Source of the DNA: Homarus americanus
Taxonomy: Eukaryota > Arthropoda > Malacostraca > Decapoda > Nephropidae
Assembly (NCBI RefSeq): GCF_018991925.1
Contig: NW_024722158.1
Location: forward strand, 1,558,586-1,622,585
Length of the DNA stretch: 64,000 nucleotides
Reading direction: 5' to 3'
The notes below the pieces were generated by a model, which had not been told where the DNA came from, searched no databases, and was given only the letters and a program-made list of their open reading frames with translations. Below are positions 24,566 through 61,808 of this stretch, piece after piece (position 1 is the first letter of the stretch; each line of letters begins with the position of its first letter). Both the position numbers and the translations under genes were made by a program.

Positions 24566-25139
24566 TTTGTTATTATAATGATGAAACATACACCATAAGC
24601 ATATGGCAACAATTAGTCCTGGGACGCCCCCAACAGGGAAGAGATTACCTTCTGACTCGGTGTTATTTTATTTGAAGAAAAATTATATATTGTATTTTTC
24701 CTATTATTTAATACTGTATGTTACATTATTTATGATGAAACATACACCATAATAGGCTGCTCATACGAAAATACTGCATAATAATGAATAAATAATAACA
24801 AACTTTACGATGATGACAACTGGCAGTTCCCTCACCTCCAGCAGGGTCATGTCTGCACAGTACCCACAAGCTCTCGTTAGGCCGATTAGACCACTGTACA
24901 GTATCCCCATTAAAGACAACACAGGGTACAGTATATATTTGAATAATAAATTACTGTAATATATTTTATAAAATAAATTACTTTTTAATGAGCTGTCATT
25001 ATACCAGTGTATACATGGCAATAAGTTCTTGATGAAGTATATCAAGGCTACAGATATTAATAAACACAGATTATTATAGTAATATATCTATACTAATTAA
25101 TGAAAAAAAAGCAATATTTGTATGACTCATCTGATGAAT
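24566..25139. other. intergenic, no gene recognised
   Basis: AT-rich sequence. ATGATGAAACATACACCATA occurs twice (about 24579 and 24732), a 150-bp spaced duplication. No convincing frame. Confidence 0.45.
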
Positions 25140-26935
25140 AATAGTGATGACTGAAGTAAAACAAGAGTGAGAAGCAGTGAGTGGGAGGGAGCCAGTGGAT
25201 ACCATACAGCTCTGTTCTGGCTAAAGTTAAACAAGAGTGAGAAGCAGTGAGGGAGGTGGGAGCCAGTGGATACCATACAGCTCTGTTCTGGCTAAAGTGT
25301 AAAGTTAAACAAGAGAAGCAGTGACCAGTGGATACCATACGCTCTGTTCTGGCTAAAGTTAAACAAGAGTGAGAAGCAGTGAGTGGAGGAGCCAGTGGAT
25401 ACCCTCCCAGCTCTGTTCTGGCTAAAGTTAAACAAGAGAGTGAGAAGGCAGTGGAGTACAGCTCTGCTCTGGCTAAAGTTAAACAAGAGTGAGAAGCAGT
25501 GAGGGGGAGGAGCCAGTGGATACCATACAGCTCTGTTCTGGCTAAAAGTTAAACAAGAGTGAGAAGCAGTGGTGGGGAGAGTGTTCTGTGCTACCATACA
25601 GCTCTGTTCTGGCTAAGTTAAACAAGAGTGAGAAGCAGTGAGTGGGAGGAGCCAGTGGATGCCATACAGCTCTGCTCTGGCTAAAGTTAAACAAGAGTGA
25701 GAAGCAGTAGTGGGGAGCCAGTGGATACCATACAGCTCTGTTCTGGCTAAGTTAAACAAGAGTGAGAAGCAGTGAGTGGGAGGAGAGCCAGTGGATGCCA
25801 TACAGCTCTGTGGCTAAAGTTAAACAAGTGAGAAGCAGTGAGGGAGGAGCCAGTGGATACCATACAGCTCTGTTCTGGCTAAGATTAAACAAAGTGAAAG
25901 CAGTGAGGGAGGTGAGCCAGTGGATACCATACAGCTCTGTTCTGGCTAAAGTTAAACAAGAGTGAGAAGCAGTGAGGGAGGTGGAGCCAGTGGATGCCAT
26001 ACAGCTCTGTTCTGGCTAAAGTTAAACAAGTGAGAAGCAGTGAGGGAGGTAGCCAGATACCATACAGCTCTGTTTCTAAAGTTAAAGCAAAGTGAGAAGC
26101 AGTGAGGGAGGCCAGTGGATGCCATACAGCTCTGTTCTGGCTAAAGTTAAACAAGAGTGAGGCAGTGAGTGGGGGGAGCCAGGATGCCCAGCTCTGTTCT
26201 GGCTAAAGTTAAACAAGGAAAGCAGTGAGGGAGGTGGGAGCCAGTGGATACCATACAGCTCTGTTCTGGCTAAAAGTTAAACAAGAGTGAGAAGCAGTGA
26301 GGGAGGTGGGGAGCCAGTGGATACCATACAGCTGTTCTGGCTAAGTTAAACAGAGTGAAAGCAGTGGGGGGAGCCAGTATACCATACAGCTCTGTTCTGG
26401 CCAAAGTTAAACAAGAGGAGAAGCAGTGAGTGGGAGGGAGCCAGTGGATACCATACAGCTCTGTTCTGGCTAAGTTAAACAAGAGTGAGAAGCAGTGAGT
26501 GGGAGGGGGAGCCAGTGGATACCATGCTGGCTCTGTTCTGGCTAAAGTTAAACAAGAGGAGAAGCAGTGAGGGGGTGTAGCCAGTGGATACCATACAGCT
26601 CTGTTCTGGCTAAAGTTAAACAAGAGTGAGAAGCAGTGAGTGGGAGCCAGTGGATACCAGCAGCTCTGTTCTGGCTAAGTTAAAAGAGGAGAAGCAGGAG
26701 TGGAGGCCAGTGGATACTTGCTCTGTTCTGGCTAAAGTTAAACAGAGGAGAAGCAGTGAGGGGAACCAGTGGATACCATACAGAAAGTTAAACAAGAGGA
26801 GAAGCAGTGAGGGAGGAGGCCAGGGGATACCATACAGCTCTGTTCTGGCTAAAGTTAAACAAGAGTGAGAAGCAGTGAGGGAGGTGGGAGCCAGTGGATA
26901 CCATACAGCTCTGCTCTGGCTAAAGTAAAGCCATC
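25140..26935. repeat. 65-70-bp satellite, about 27 copies
   Basis: Units contain GGATACCATACAGCTCTGTT, CTGGCTAAAGTTAAACAAGA and GTGAGAAGCAGTGAG. Copies vary by many small indels, particularly in the GGGAGG segment and the AAACAAGAG run. Open frames on both strands are by-products of the repeat. Confidence 0.96.
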
Positions 26936-27344
26936 TCTGCCTCACTGAAATTATTATTTAGGTGGTGAGTGATAATAGAGGTAGTGTGATGATGGAGGTG
27001 GTGGTGAGGGAGGTGGTGGTGGGGGAGGTGGTGGTGGGGGAGGGGACGCATCTATTGCTCTCTTTGGTAACACTGCCAGACAACTCTTCAACAGCTGATA
27101 TATAACTACAAAATTGTATGTAAATATATATGAGCAACATTGTATCCCTTCAACATTATGGAGTGAGAAAACAGAAAGGTGTGGGTGACTAGAGAGATGG
27201 AGTGTTGCCAAGAGCTCCTCAACAGCTGTCTTTCACTGCCACCACACAGTTGTAAGCACACACACTGACGTCATACAATAAGACTACAATTAATATATTA
27301 TAAAACAAAGAAATAAACCAGCAGCTGTCACCTTCACTCTGTTG
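26936..27344. other. no gene; short GGTGGTGG repeat
   Basis: A GGTGGT/GGAGGTGG run lies at about 26990-27050. The remainder is unique-looking sequence without a supported frame. Confidence 0.5.
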
Positions 27345-27800
27345 GGGGTGGGTGGAGTGGGGTGTGTTGGGGGTGGGTGGGTAGTGTGGGTGGAGTAGTG
27401 TTGGGGTGTGTGGGTGGGTGGTGTTGTGTGTGGGTGGGTGTGGGTGGGGTGTTGTGTGGGTGGTGTGTGGTGGGTGGGTGTTGGGGGTGTGTGGGTGGGT
27501 GGTGTTGGGGTGTGTGGGTGGGTGGTGTTGTGGTGGGTGGGGGTGTGGGGTGTGTGGGTGGGTGGTGTTGGGGTGTGTGGGTGGGTGGTGTTGGGGTGTG
27601 TGGGTGGGTGGTGTTGGGGTGTGTGGGTGGGTGGTGTTGGGGTGTGTGTGGGTGGGTGGTGTTGGGGTGTGTGGGTGGGTGGTGTTGGGGTGTGTGGGTG
27701 GGTGGTGTTGGGGTGTGTGGGTGGGTGGTGTTGGGGTGTGTGGGTGGGTGGTGTTGGGGTGTGGGTGGTGTTAGAGTGTGTGGGTGGTGGTGGTGTTTCT
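27345..27800. repeat. 23-bp G-rich minisatellite
   Basis: The unit is TTGGGGTGTGTGGGTGGGTG plus GTG. It is regular in 27540-27770 and more variable before that. The plus strand has many GGG/GGGG tracts at short spacing. Long Pro/His-rich or Gly/Trp/Val-rich open frames are artefacts of the absence of A on the plus strand. Confidence 0.96.
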
Positions 27801-28833
27801 CATAACTAGAGGGTCTACAGTACATTCATTGAACATTAAAATACAAATATAAGGCTCATCAAGGGGAGGATGGCTGGCGAGTGGTTGCATAGTGCACAGG
27901 TGGCCCCAGAACACCCCAAAAAAAAATAAATAAAATAAAACACTTGACAAAAGTCCGGACAATCAGCAAGCCTGGACCTCCTTTACCCCACACATTACAC
28001 GGACTTTCGAGGATTTACTATACTGTACTTTGTGTTATATCTTATGTAGTATTACAACTGAGTCTTCCATTACATATAATTAAAAGTGCTCAGAGTAGTA
28101 ATTTGTATGGAGAAACAGTAGTCTTTATTACTGATATTAGTGAAGGCCTCACAATAGGCCACTCCGTTCTTTCCTGGAGGGGAAACAATTTTTTAATGGT
28201 CACTCAAGTCTTCACAAGAGAACCAACTAATCCAAGTTCCTTATAACCTCTTTCTCTCTTTCTAATGTCATCTGTGTTACACCAGACCAGGCTTATGCAT
28301 ATATTTCAAGACTGTAAATTACACAGTACAATATAAAATAATTTTGGACAGCAAGTATCTCTTAATTTTATGTATAATTGATAGCCACACTGTACAATAC
28401 AGTACATGAGTCAAACTCAGTTTACAGTATATAATACTTATAGTATATAAACAAGAGTGAGGTGACGTAACCACAGCCTTTGTATCAACACTTTCCTCAA
28501 CATGCATTGCTTATTTCATTGGTAAAAAAAAGTACATAATTGCAGTTTTTCTAATCACTGTATGTCATTGATAAAGGTGAAAAATATGTCTCCCTAATAC
28601 TGTACAGTAAAACAGATTACAAAAGAATAAACAAGTAACACCTTCATATTAGTGAAAAATAATAATAACAACACAAATTGCATGCTTAAATTTTCTGATA
28701 ATGTTTTTCCTTGAAAATAACTTAAACAGTTACATTACATTATACAGTATATAAAATCCATTTTCTTCAAGAAGTTCTACAAGGGTGATTGTGCCCTGAC
28801 TGTAGACACAAGATGATACACATAAACCTACTA
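27801..28833. other. intergenic, with one MITE end
   Basis: 27945-28025 ends CACGGACTTTCGAGGATTTA then CTATACTG and TA, a typical pogo-type terminus, and GTCCGGAC at 27951 may be its counterpart; the element is tiny or partial. The rest is AT-rich with many TACAGTA words and no gene. Confidence 0.45.
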
Positions 28834-31535
28834 CAGTAATACCCCGCTTTACGCGTTTCTACATTTACGCAGTACCCCGTCAGAACCGGAATGTTCACTT
28901 TACGCGATGCATCTACTCATATACGCGGAGAGCGGCTGGCGGTCATCTCGCGCCGCGCCATTTTTGGATTCAAACCTCCCGCCGTCTCTCCCGCCATGTT
29001 GGGTAAGCGGAGCGAGTAGGGTGCGCAGTGTATGTCTTTGTTGTGTTATCGGTGACGTCATATGACGTATCGGACTGTGATTGGGCCAAGCATCCTTACC
29101 TCCCTCCCCCGCTAACTGTGATTGGTTTAATGTAATATGACGTGCCCTGCCGCGGGAGCGATTAAGCCCGTTGACCTACCCACGTCAGTTACACCCTCCC
29201 GGCTACACCGTGTATATCGATATCCATTGTTCCATAAGAATGGCTGCCACCGAACCACCACCACAAACAAACCTTGCATTACCTGGACCCAGCTGCCCTA
29301 AGCCAAAGAAGATACGACGTGCCCTAAGCTATGAGGTGAAGTACAAGATCATCCGAGAGCTGGAGAAAAGAACAAGACAGGTTGATTTGGCGCGCCAGCA
29401 TGGTGTAAACGAATCTACGATCCGGACGATAAAGAAGGATGCAGCCAAGATAAAAGAACACATGAACATCACAAAGTCTACAGGTGCTTCAATGATCAAG
29501 TATTGCCACAACCAGGTGCTTCTCAAGATGGAGAAGTTACTTGTGAGCGACTTGATTCGTCAGGCAAGACGGAACATGGCCGTCAACAAGCGCTCAGTTC
29601 AGGAGTACACACGTGAACTGTAAGCAGCGGTGTCACGTAAGATGGGAATTGCAAAGCCCAAACCCTTCAATGCTTCCTCTGGGTGGTTACAGAGGTTTAA
29701 GAAGAGGAACAAGATCACCAACATTAACATTGGTGGTAAAGAAGCTAGTGCTAACCGTGTTGCGGCTAGGGATTTTCCTCCATTCTTACGTGAGATTATG
29801 GAGGAAGGACAGTACACCAACGACCAGGTGTTCAACATGGACGAATCCGGTCTCTTTTGGAAAAAGCTACCTTCCAAGACCTTCGTTGTCAAGTCTGCCA
29901 GCAAGTGTCGGGGCCGGAAGTTGCAGAAGGAGCGCATCACCGTCCTCTTTACCACCAATGCCTCCGGTTCCTGTAAACTCAAGTTATCGGTGATCCACAC
30001 AGCCCGCAAGCCACATGCCTACAAGAACATGACCAAGCTGGCTGACTGCACGTAAGGCGTGGATGTTCTCTACTCTGTCACTCTCCTGATTTGATGACTT
30101 TGTTTTGTTCTCGATGTGAAGAAATTCTGTGAGCAAGAGAATGTTCCATTCAAGATTTTGTTGCTGCTTGACAATGCACCAGGACACTCGCCCCTACTGT
30201 TGGATCGTCACCCCAACGTAAAAGTGGTCTTCCTTCCTCCCAACACTACGTCATTAATACAGCCCATGGACCAAGAATTGATCTATAATGTAAAAGCTGC
30301 ATTCTCTGCAAAGAAGTTTAAGCTCCTGAACGACTATACCAACACCAAGGATGAGTTGCGTAACCTGGATGACACCGATAGCAAGAGCGACGAGGACGAG
30401 GAACAACAGTTGGCAGAGCTATTAGTTCTTGTGAAACACTTTCGGAGGAAATTTAACGTCAAGAAAGCTGTGGACTTCTTGGTGGAGGCATGGGATCAGC
30501 TGTCTTTAGCAACGGTTCGTCATGCATGGAGACATGTGTTGCAAGGTATCCCAGGTGGGAGGCAGAGTCAATCTGTGACTGGTGAGGTTCAGACTGTTGG
30601 AGTAGCAGTGGACCTTGCCAGAGAAGTTGCGCAGAGTGTTACAGCTGCAGGCTTCTCGGAGACCACCAACGACGACATTATGGAGGTGATAAGGGATCCT
30701 GATGTGACTGCCGACGAGATGTTAGATGACGATCACGTCAGTGAAGAGACAGGCGGTGCGTCATCCAGAGAAGAACACAAATTATCGCATGGTAATGTAA
30801 GGGATGCCATCGAGTGTGTAGAGAAACTGAAGCTCCTCCTTTCCGACGACCCTGACGATAACCGGTATGAAGTCTTCACTACCCAGCTGTTGCAGACTAT
30901 GGAGCCCTACATCAAGGTGTATCACGACAACATCAACACTAGCCGTCAACAAAGCATTACCGAGTTCTTCGCCGCAACCCACCACAGCCAGCCCAAGCCA
31001 GTGATAGTGACAGAGGCAGAGACAGTGATGGTGACTTTGAGGGATTTGTCAGGGAGGCACTAGTAAGTGTGGAGGACAGTGATGGTGACTCACCTGAGGG
31101 CCAGTAGCCTGCCCTTTGCCTCGGAACCAGCCTCCATTCCCGTAAACCGACCCATCTCTTCTACTAACATAAGTGTTAAACCTAAACTTGATTTTTCCTA
31201 ACATAACCTAACCTTACGTAACTGTTAAACCTTGATTTATTAAAACCTAACCTAATCTTACGTAAGTGTTAAACCATGATTTTTCTTTTACCTGGTACAG
31301 TATATTATTATCTTATTGATATTTCTCTTCTATATTATGTGTGTGTGCAAACCATCATAAAGTTAAGATGTTATTTTTACTAAAACGTACGTATTGCCGG
31401 GAAAAAGTGGAGTTTGGGGGTCGGCCCGGTCTCTATTTCAATTAATCCCATATGTTGTGTTGTTCACTTTAAGCGTTTCCCGCTTTACACAGGCCTCCGT
31501 GGGTTCAATTGACCGCGTAAAGCGGGGTTACACTG
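28834..31535 (+). mobile_element. Tigger/pogo DNA transposon, copy A2
   Basis: It begins CAGTAATACCCCGCTTTACG and its other end read inverted is CAGTGTAACCCCGCTTTACG, with TA on both sides. It aligns with A1 along its whole length, minus the LINE. It ends 112 bp from the stop codon of the minus-strand myotubularin gene. Confidence 0.93.
29240..31107 (+). pseudogene. Tigger A2 transposase with stop and frameshift
   Basis: The frame starts MAATEPPPQTNLALPGP and has the KKIRRALSYEVKYKII helix-turn-helix. The Tyr codon after TREL is TAA at 29621, where copy A1 has TAC. The frame then continues AAVSRKMGIAKPKPFN with the first Asp in VFNMDESGLFWK. Near 30028-30110 a small deletion and shift remove the segment that reads VDMSNINVHRLTARKAW in A1. 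The last third keeps the second Asp (LLLDNAPGHS) and third Asp (QPMDQEL). The catalytic triad is thus intact in this broken copy, while A1 is less broken but lost one Asp. Confidence 0.9.
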
Positions 31536-31646
31536 TATAGCACTTGTGGTTTACAGAGGCATTTCTGCACCTCTTCTCCATATCACTCAATGTCCTCATT
31601 CTTAATATTGTCTCAATTCATTATAGTATTACAAAATTTCCATAGA
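31536..31646 (-). other. myotubularin 3' UTR up to Tigger A2
   Basis: No AATAAA is visible between the stop and the Tigger end. The first AATAAA on the minus strand that I see is inside the Tigger at 31236-31241, so the transcript may use a transposon-borne polyadenylation signal. Confidence 0.45.
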
Positions 31647-56598
<24,952 letters not shown>

Positions 56599-58130
56599 CT
56601 GGGAATAAATAAAGATAATCATTTGATATTAAGAGAAAAAACACACTAACTTAACACACATAAGAATATCAGTGATTAAATTATAAATACAAAGAAGTCA
56701 ATTTAAGGAAAACAATTTTAATAGTAAACTTCAATATATTTCAGCCCTTCTCCAAGCTTGTTACAGTATTGCTCTTGATAACACTGCTCAATTATCTTCT
56801 AAGAGTCCATATATACAGAGTTGTAAAAAGTACTGTACTGGACTTTGTTACTTAAGTAAAAGTATTTTTACATTGGCAAAATGTTACTCAAATAGAAGTA
56901 AAAAAGTATCTCATTCATAAAGTCCTCAAGATATGAAAGTATAAAGTAACAACCAAATTATTGTCTCAAATATTAAAATAAATCCAGAGTAAATTATAAA
57001 AAGTTAACTAAAGATAAGAATAAAAGTCACAACATTACACAAGTTTATTTGTAAATCTTTCTATTAAGATTAATCAATAACTGATTCTCAAAATTATGGC
57101 TGTCCAATCAGGATCTTTTAGGCCTAAATATAAGCCCATAGTGACCTACCCAAAGAGAATACGTTCAGCCGCTCTTCTCCCTACAATCCACCGCAGGGAT
57201 GGTGAACGGGCTGAAATTATATCCATCCAACACTATGATCACTTTCTTCCTTATCCACACAAGTATTGTCAACGTGGACTTATGGTCCAGACATAATGTT
57301 GTCTCTGCTCGCCTTAGGTGAGGATACAGACCTATCTGAGGTGGGGGATGACCTGCACTTCTCTTCCTGTAAACTGTCCCAACACTAACACCCATCAACA
57401 CTATTGTCTTGACTGTCAGGGACCTCCTACCACAGGGAGAGTCACTCACCACTATATGTCACCACCTACTTATTCATTATAATTTAGATCTAATTATTGT
57501 CCACTACCCACACTTTGGTGGGTGCTAACTCCCATTGTCCTTAAATTATATCAATATTGTCACCATATCACAAGTCACAGCTTGTCCTGCAAGACACGAG
57601 TACCGTACCAATGTATTAGTGTCTGACCGCAGGGTCATGTGACTGGGGTTGTCGTCCCCTGGGATGTAATAAATTAATTAAATAATAAGGCCAGCCTGAT
57701 TAAACGGACACTCACAGGCAGCAGATGCAGGAAGTGGGGTGTTAAGTTTAAGAGATAAGTCACATAATGTCGGCGAAGACCTCAGTAGCTCCATTCCACC
57801 CCCTGGGCATGCCAAGCAGCTATCAAGTTCCTTCAGTTGAGGAGTTTGTGGATGATTGTTGCCTCCATAGTGACTGAGTCTGACTAAGACTCACCCTCAA
57901 CTGGGGTGTGGCTGTGGTCACGTCACTTTTTAATTTTAATTGACGAGTGGCTGAATTTTTCGCACCACATAACATCTGGGGGGTGTTGGGGGGGCGCGGG
58001 GGGGGCAGTGGTGCTTAGTTATTTGAGCATAATTTTAAATACACTCAGCGTCACACATAAATACAGGCTTTATGTCTATGATGGAATTATGTAAAGCAGT
58101 GTTCCCCAACCCAATCACCCAAACCATCTA

Positions 58131-58805
58131 CAGGCATCCCCCGCGTTACGGAACCCCGGGTTGCGGAATTTCGCTCTTACGGAATTTGTAAATTATGACC
58201 AATAATTTCGCGATACGGCCCGTAAATCCGCCCTTACGGAAATTGGGGTAAATTTTAACAATTTAAAAAAAAATCACCAAATAAAATTAAAAATTTTTGT
58301 TAAAAATTATAATTTGTTTGGTGTGGATTTCTTGGTGTTTGCTACCGCCAAGCGTGGCGTCGCCACGAGGAATCAGTCCATTGTTTACATCCAGTGTGCG
58401 CGCATGTTTCTCGCCCCAGCAGTTTGATTTAACTTTTACAAACATACAGTAAGTACAGTACAGTGCATTACCCTTATTCAAGATGACTGGAATGAGGCCA
58501 TCAAGTGGAAGTGACCGCAGTAGTGCAAAAAGAAGCTGCAAAGGTATTACATTGGATATTGAACTTGACGTATTAAGAAGGTATATCATAAATTATTTAA
58601 TGTACTGTATTGTATGTGTTTATAAATGTTTATTTTCATTCATAAAGCTGCTTGAATTACTTTTTGGGGCCGAAAAAAATTCCTGAGGAACGCATCTCCA
58701 GTTTTATAATGGAAGTCAATGAGAAAATAGGTTTCGCGTGACGGAATTTCGCGATATGGTCAATTTTCCAGGAACGGAACCCTTCCGTAACGCGGAGGAT
58801 GACGG
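58131..58805 (+). mobile_element. Tigger-like element, CGCGTTACGGAA family
   Basis: Left end CAGGCATCCCCCGCGTTACG. Right end inverted CCGTCATCCTCCGCGTTACG. TA on both sides. A transposase-start vestige reads MTGMRPSSGSDRSSAKRSCK and GITLDIELDVLRRY, the pogo-type helix-turn-helix. Confidence 0.88.
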
Positions 58806-58812
58806 TACTAGT

Positions 58813-58972
58813 GTGACCAGGTGCTGTGACCCAGGAGCAGCTGTGACCCAGGAGCAGCTGTGACCAGGTGCTGTGACCCAGGAGCAGCTGTGACCAGGTG
58901 CTGTGACCCAGGAGCAGCTGTGACCAGGTGCTGTGACCCAGGAGCAGCTGTGACCAGGTGCTGTGACCCCCA
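58813..58972. repeat. 30-bp minisatellite, about five copies
   Basis: Unit GTGACCAGGTGCTGTGACCC plus AGGAGCAGCT. Confidence 0.95.
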
Positions 58973-59359
58973 TTGTGACCCACAATAATCTGTGAACAAG
59001 TCAATGTTGCTACATCCTGCGCAGTGGCGGATTTCCCAATAGGCACATGTGGCACGTGTCCCCGACCACACACACAATGTGGTAGCGTAGTCCCTGCTAT
59101 GGATTGCAATTTGATGAGTCGACAGATCTCACAAACAGGGCTCAGCTGATATGCTTCATTCGCTATGTTGACTGTGAGCACTTGTGAATGACAGAAGAGT
59201 TTCTTTTCTGTGAAGATGTTGGTGCAGAAACTACCGGTGAAGCAACTGCAAACAATGTTCTGGACTGTCTCACCCACAATGGGATTGTAATTGAAAAGAG
59301 TTCGCATATTACAACCGATGGTGCAGTGTGTGTGGTTGGGCAGTGGCAACATTGAAATA

Positions 59360-59736
59360 CAGTAATATCCCCGTTAGCCGCAATCCCTCAAACCCGGAAC
59401 TCTCCGACAGCCGGAATTGAAATTTTCTCGGAAAATCGTTTCCAAAGCCGGAATTTTCCGGAAGATTCCGGCTTTGGGAACGATTTTCCGAGGGGCACAT
59501 TTTCCGGAAAATTCTGAAAACATTTTCCCGATACCCGGATGGGGAGTTTTTTCCGGGTTTGAGAGATGAAAATCGGGCGAATTTTCTGGAAATTCCGAGA
59601 ATTTTTTTCCATTACCCGGAAAATTCCGGGGAGGAGAGATTTTTTCCAGCTTCGAGAGAGTCGTCTCGTTACCCGGAAATCTCTCATCCCCGGAAGTGCT
59701 CTGCACCAATTGTTCCGGCTAACGGGGATAACACCG
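59360..59736. mobile_element. foldback MITE, CCCCGTTAGCCG family, copy C2
   Basis: Left end CAGTAATATCCCCGTTAGCC. Right end inverted CGGTGTTATCCCCGTTAGCC. TA flanked. The middle is a long imperfect palindrome with AATCGTTTCCAAAGCCGG mirrored by CCGGCTTTGGGAACGATT, and several TTTTCCGGAAAAT-type arms. It interrupts the hAT transposase between its second catalytic Asp and the later blocks. Confidence 0.9.
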
Positions 59737-60004
59737 TATTATGCATTGAACTATAGAAGGTCTCACTGCACTCTGTATCGGCAGAATTTGGTATCAAACC
59801 ATCTACCAAGTGAGTCCGATTTGGATGCAGTAATGAAAAAGAGCTCCATTATCATCAATGATATCAAGAGCAATGCTAAGAAATCTCGCGTGTTCCATGA
59901 CTTCTGCGATGGGATGGGGGAGACTGAGAAGACCTCGCTGCTTCACAGCGAAGTGCGATGGCTGTCAAGGGGAGTTGGGTTGAAGAGACTCTTTTAACTA
60001 AGAC

Positions 60005-61063
60005 TGTGGCTCACTGCATGTGGCTCACTGCATGTGGCTCACTGCATGTGGCTCACCGCATGTGGCTCACTGCATGTGGCTCACTGCATGTGGCTCACTG
60101 CATGTGGCTCACTGCATGTGGCTCACCGCATGTGGCTCACTGCATGTGGCTCACTGCATGTGGCTCACTGCATGTGGCTCACCGCATGTGGCTCACTGCA
60201 TGTGGCTCACCGCATGTGGCTCACTGCATGTGGCTCACTGCATGTGGCTCACCGCATGTGGCTCACTGCATGTGGCTCACTGCATGTGGCTCACCGCATG
60301 TGGCTCACCGCATGTGGCTCACTGCATGTGGCTCACTGCATGTGGGCTCACTGCATGTGGCTCACTGCATGTGGCTCACCGCATGTGGCTCACCGCATGT
60401 AGCTCACTGCATGCAGCTCACTGCATGTGGCTCACCGCATGCTGGCTCACTGCATGTAGCTCACTGCATGTGGCTCACCGCATGTGGCTCACTACATGTA
60501 GCTCCCCGCATGTAGCTCACGCATGTAGCTCTGCATCCATGCTTTCACGCATGTAGCTCACTGCATGTGGCGCTCACTGCCTTCATGGCTCGCATGTGGC
60601 TCACGCATGGCTCACCGCCCATGTGGCTCACCGCGTGGCGGCTCACACTGCATGTAGCTCACTGCATGGCTCACTGCATGTAGCTCACTGCATGTGGCTC
60701 ACCGCATGTAGCTCACCGCATGTCTGCATGTGGCTCTGCATGTAGCTGCATGTGGCTCACTACATGCTTGGCTCTGCATGTAGCTCACTGCATGTGGCTC
60801 ACATGTGGCTCACTGCATGTGGCTCACACCATGTAGCTCGCCATGTAGCTCACATGTCTGCATGTGGCTCACTGCATGCTGGCTCACTGCATGTAGCTCA
60901 CCATATGTGGCTCACTCACTGCATGTGGCTCACTGCATGTGGCTCACTGCATGTGGCTCACTGCATGTGGCTCACTGCATGTGGCTCACCGCATGTGGCT
61001 CACCGCATGTGGCTCACTGCATGTGGCTCACTGCATGTGGCTCACCGCATGTGGCTCACCGCA
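60005..61063. repeat. 14-bp minisatellite, about 75 copies
   Basis: Unit GCATGTGGCTCACT, with C/T variation in CAC(C/T)GC. It is regular at 60005-60400 and 60910-61060 but full of indels in between. It lies inside the hAT transposase region. Confidence 0.96.
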
Positions 61064-61808
61064 TGTATTCTGTTTCATGCAAGAGGAGAGGGTTGCTAAA
61101 CTTTCTTACTTGTGTGATATATTCACCAAGCTCACTGTGTTGAACCTCTCCCTTCAAGAGCCAGGTTCAAGATGTGTTCACTTCCTATGACAAAATTGAG
61201 GCATTAAAATTGAAAATTTCTGAGTGGAAGAAAAGAGTTGAGAGAAGAGACTTTTCAGACTTAGATGAGCTTGGACAAGTGATTGTAGAGTCCAGGGATG
61301 AAGTCAATGACGACCAAATGATGACAGTTGTGTCCCAACGTCTCACCGTTCTCCAGCAGAATTTTAGCCACTATTTTCCTCCTGCAAATGAGGAAGAAAA
61401 GAAGAATAGTTGGATAAGAAACCTGTTCCTTATCTCAAACTTGAACAACAGCAATCTGCCCACTCAAGGAAAAGACACTGATCGAACTCCACTGTGACTC
61501 AGAAATGAAGGACTTTTACAACAGCTGCAACCTCACTGACTTTTGGGTAACAGTGAGCCAGAAACAAGCATATGAGATGATTGGTGGTAAAGCACTCCAA
61601 GTTCTGGTGGCATCCACAGCACTTACTCCTCTGAGAGAGTGTTCTCACATCTGCTCACCGTCAAGAGCAACAAAAGGCAGAGGCTCAGAGAGGCGATGTT
61701 GTCTGCGTGCACGAGAGTGGCAGCTACAAGAAATACTGCCCCACCATTCAACTTGCTCGCTGCAACTATCCAACAACAAAAATCACACTGAAATTATCCA
61801 ATGCCATA

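Larger units (their letters stand above)
59107..61800 (+). pseudogene. ZBED5-like hAT transposase, fragmented by a MITE and a satellite
   Basis: Fragment 1 (59107-59356) reads QFDESTDLTNRAQLICFIRY with the first catalytic Asp, one in-frame stop, then SSHITTDGAVCVVG with the second. A MITE follows at 59360-59736. Fragment 2 (59745-59997) has HCTLYRQNLVSNHLPSESDL and TSLLHSEVRWLSRGVGLKRL, the hAT VRWLSRG hallmark. It is followed by 1.06 kb of 14-bp satellite. Fragment 3 (61073-61497) has VAKLSYLCDIFTKLTVLNLS and DKIEALKLKISEWKKRV with a frameshift. Fragment 4 (about 61505-61720) ends with FWVTVSQKQAY and, in a shifted frame, STYSSERVFSHLLTVKSNKR, the C-terminal dimerisation motif. Confidence 0.88.

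Noticed and set aside
25093..26945. Minus-strand frames with NFSQNRAVWYPLA repeats
   Set aside because: They derive from the 65-70-bp satellite; frames break at every indel.
27334..27825. Pro/His/Thr-rich and Gly/Trp/Val-rich frames up to 163 codons
   Set aside because: They come from a 23-bp G-rich minisatellite whose sequence lacks stops; no non-repetitive coding sequence is attached.
59020..59080. Separate hAT MITE starting CAGTGGCGGATTTCCC
   Set aside because: Only one end-like string is present, with no inverted partner or 8-bp duplication.
59958..61143. Frames of 80-185 codons rich in HVAHCMWLTACGS-type repeats
   Set aside because: These are products of the 14-bp satellite in all three frames.
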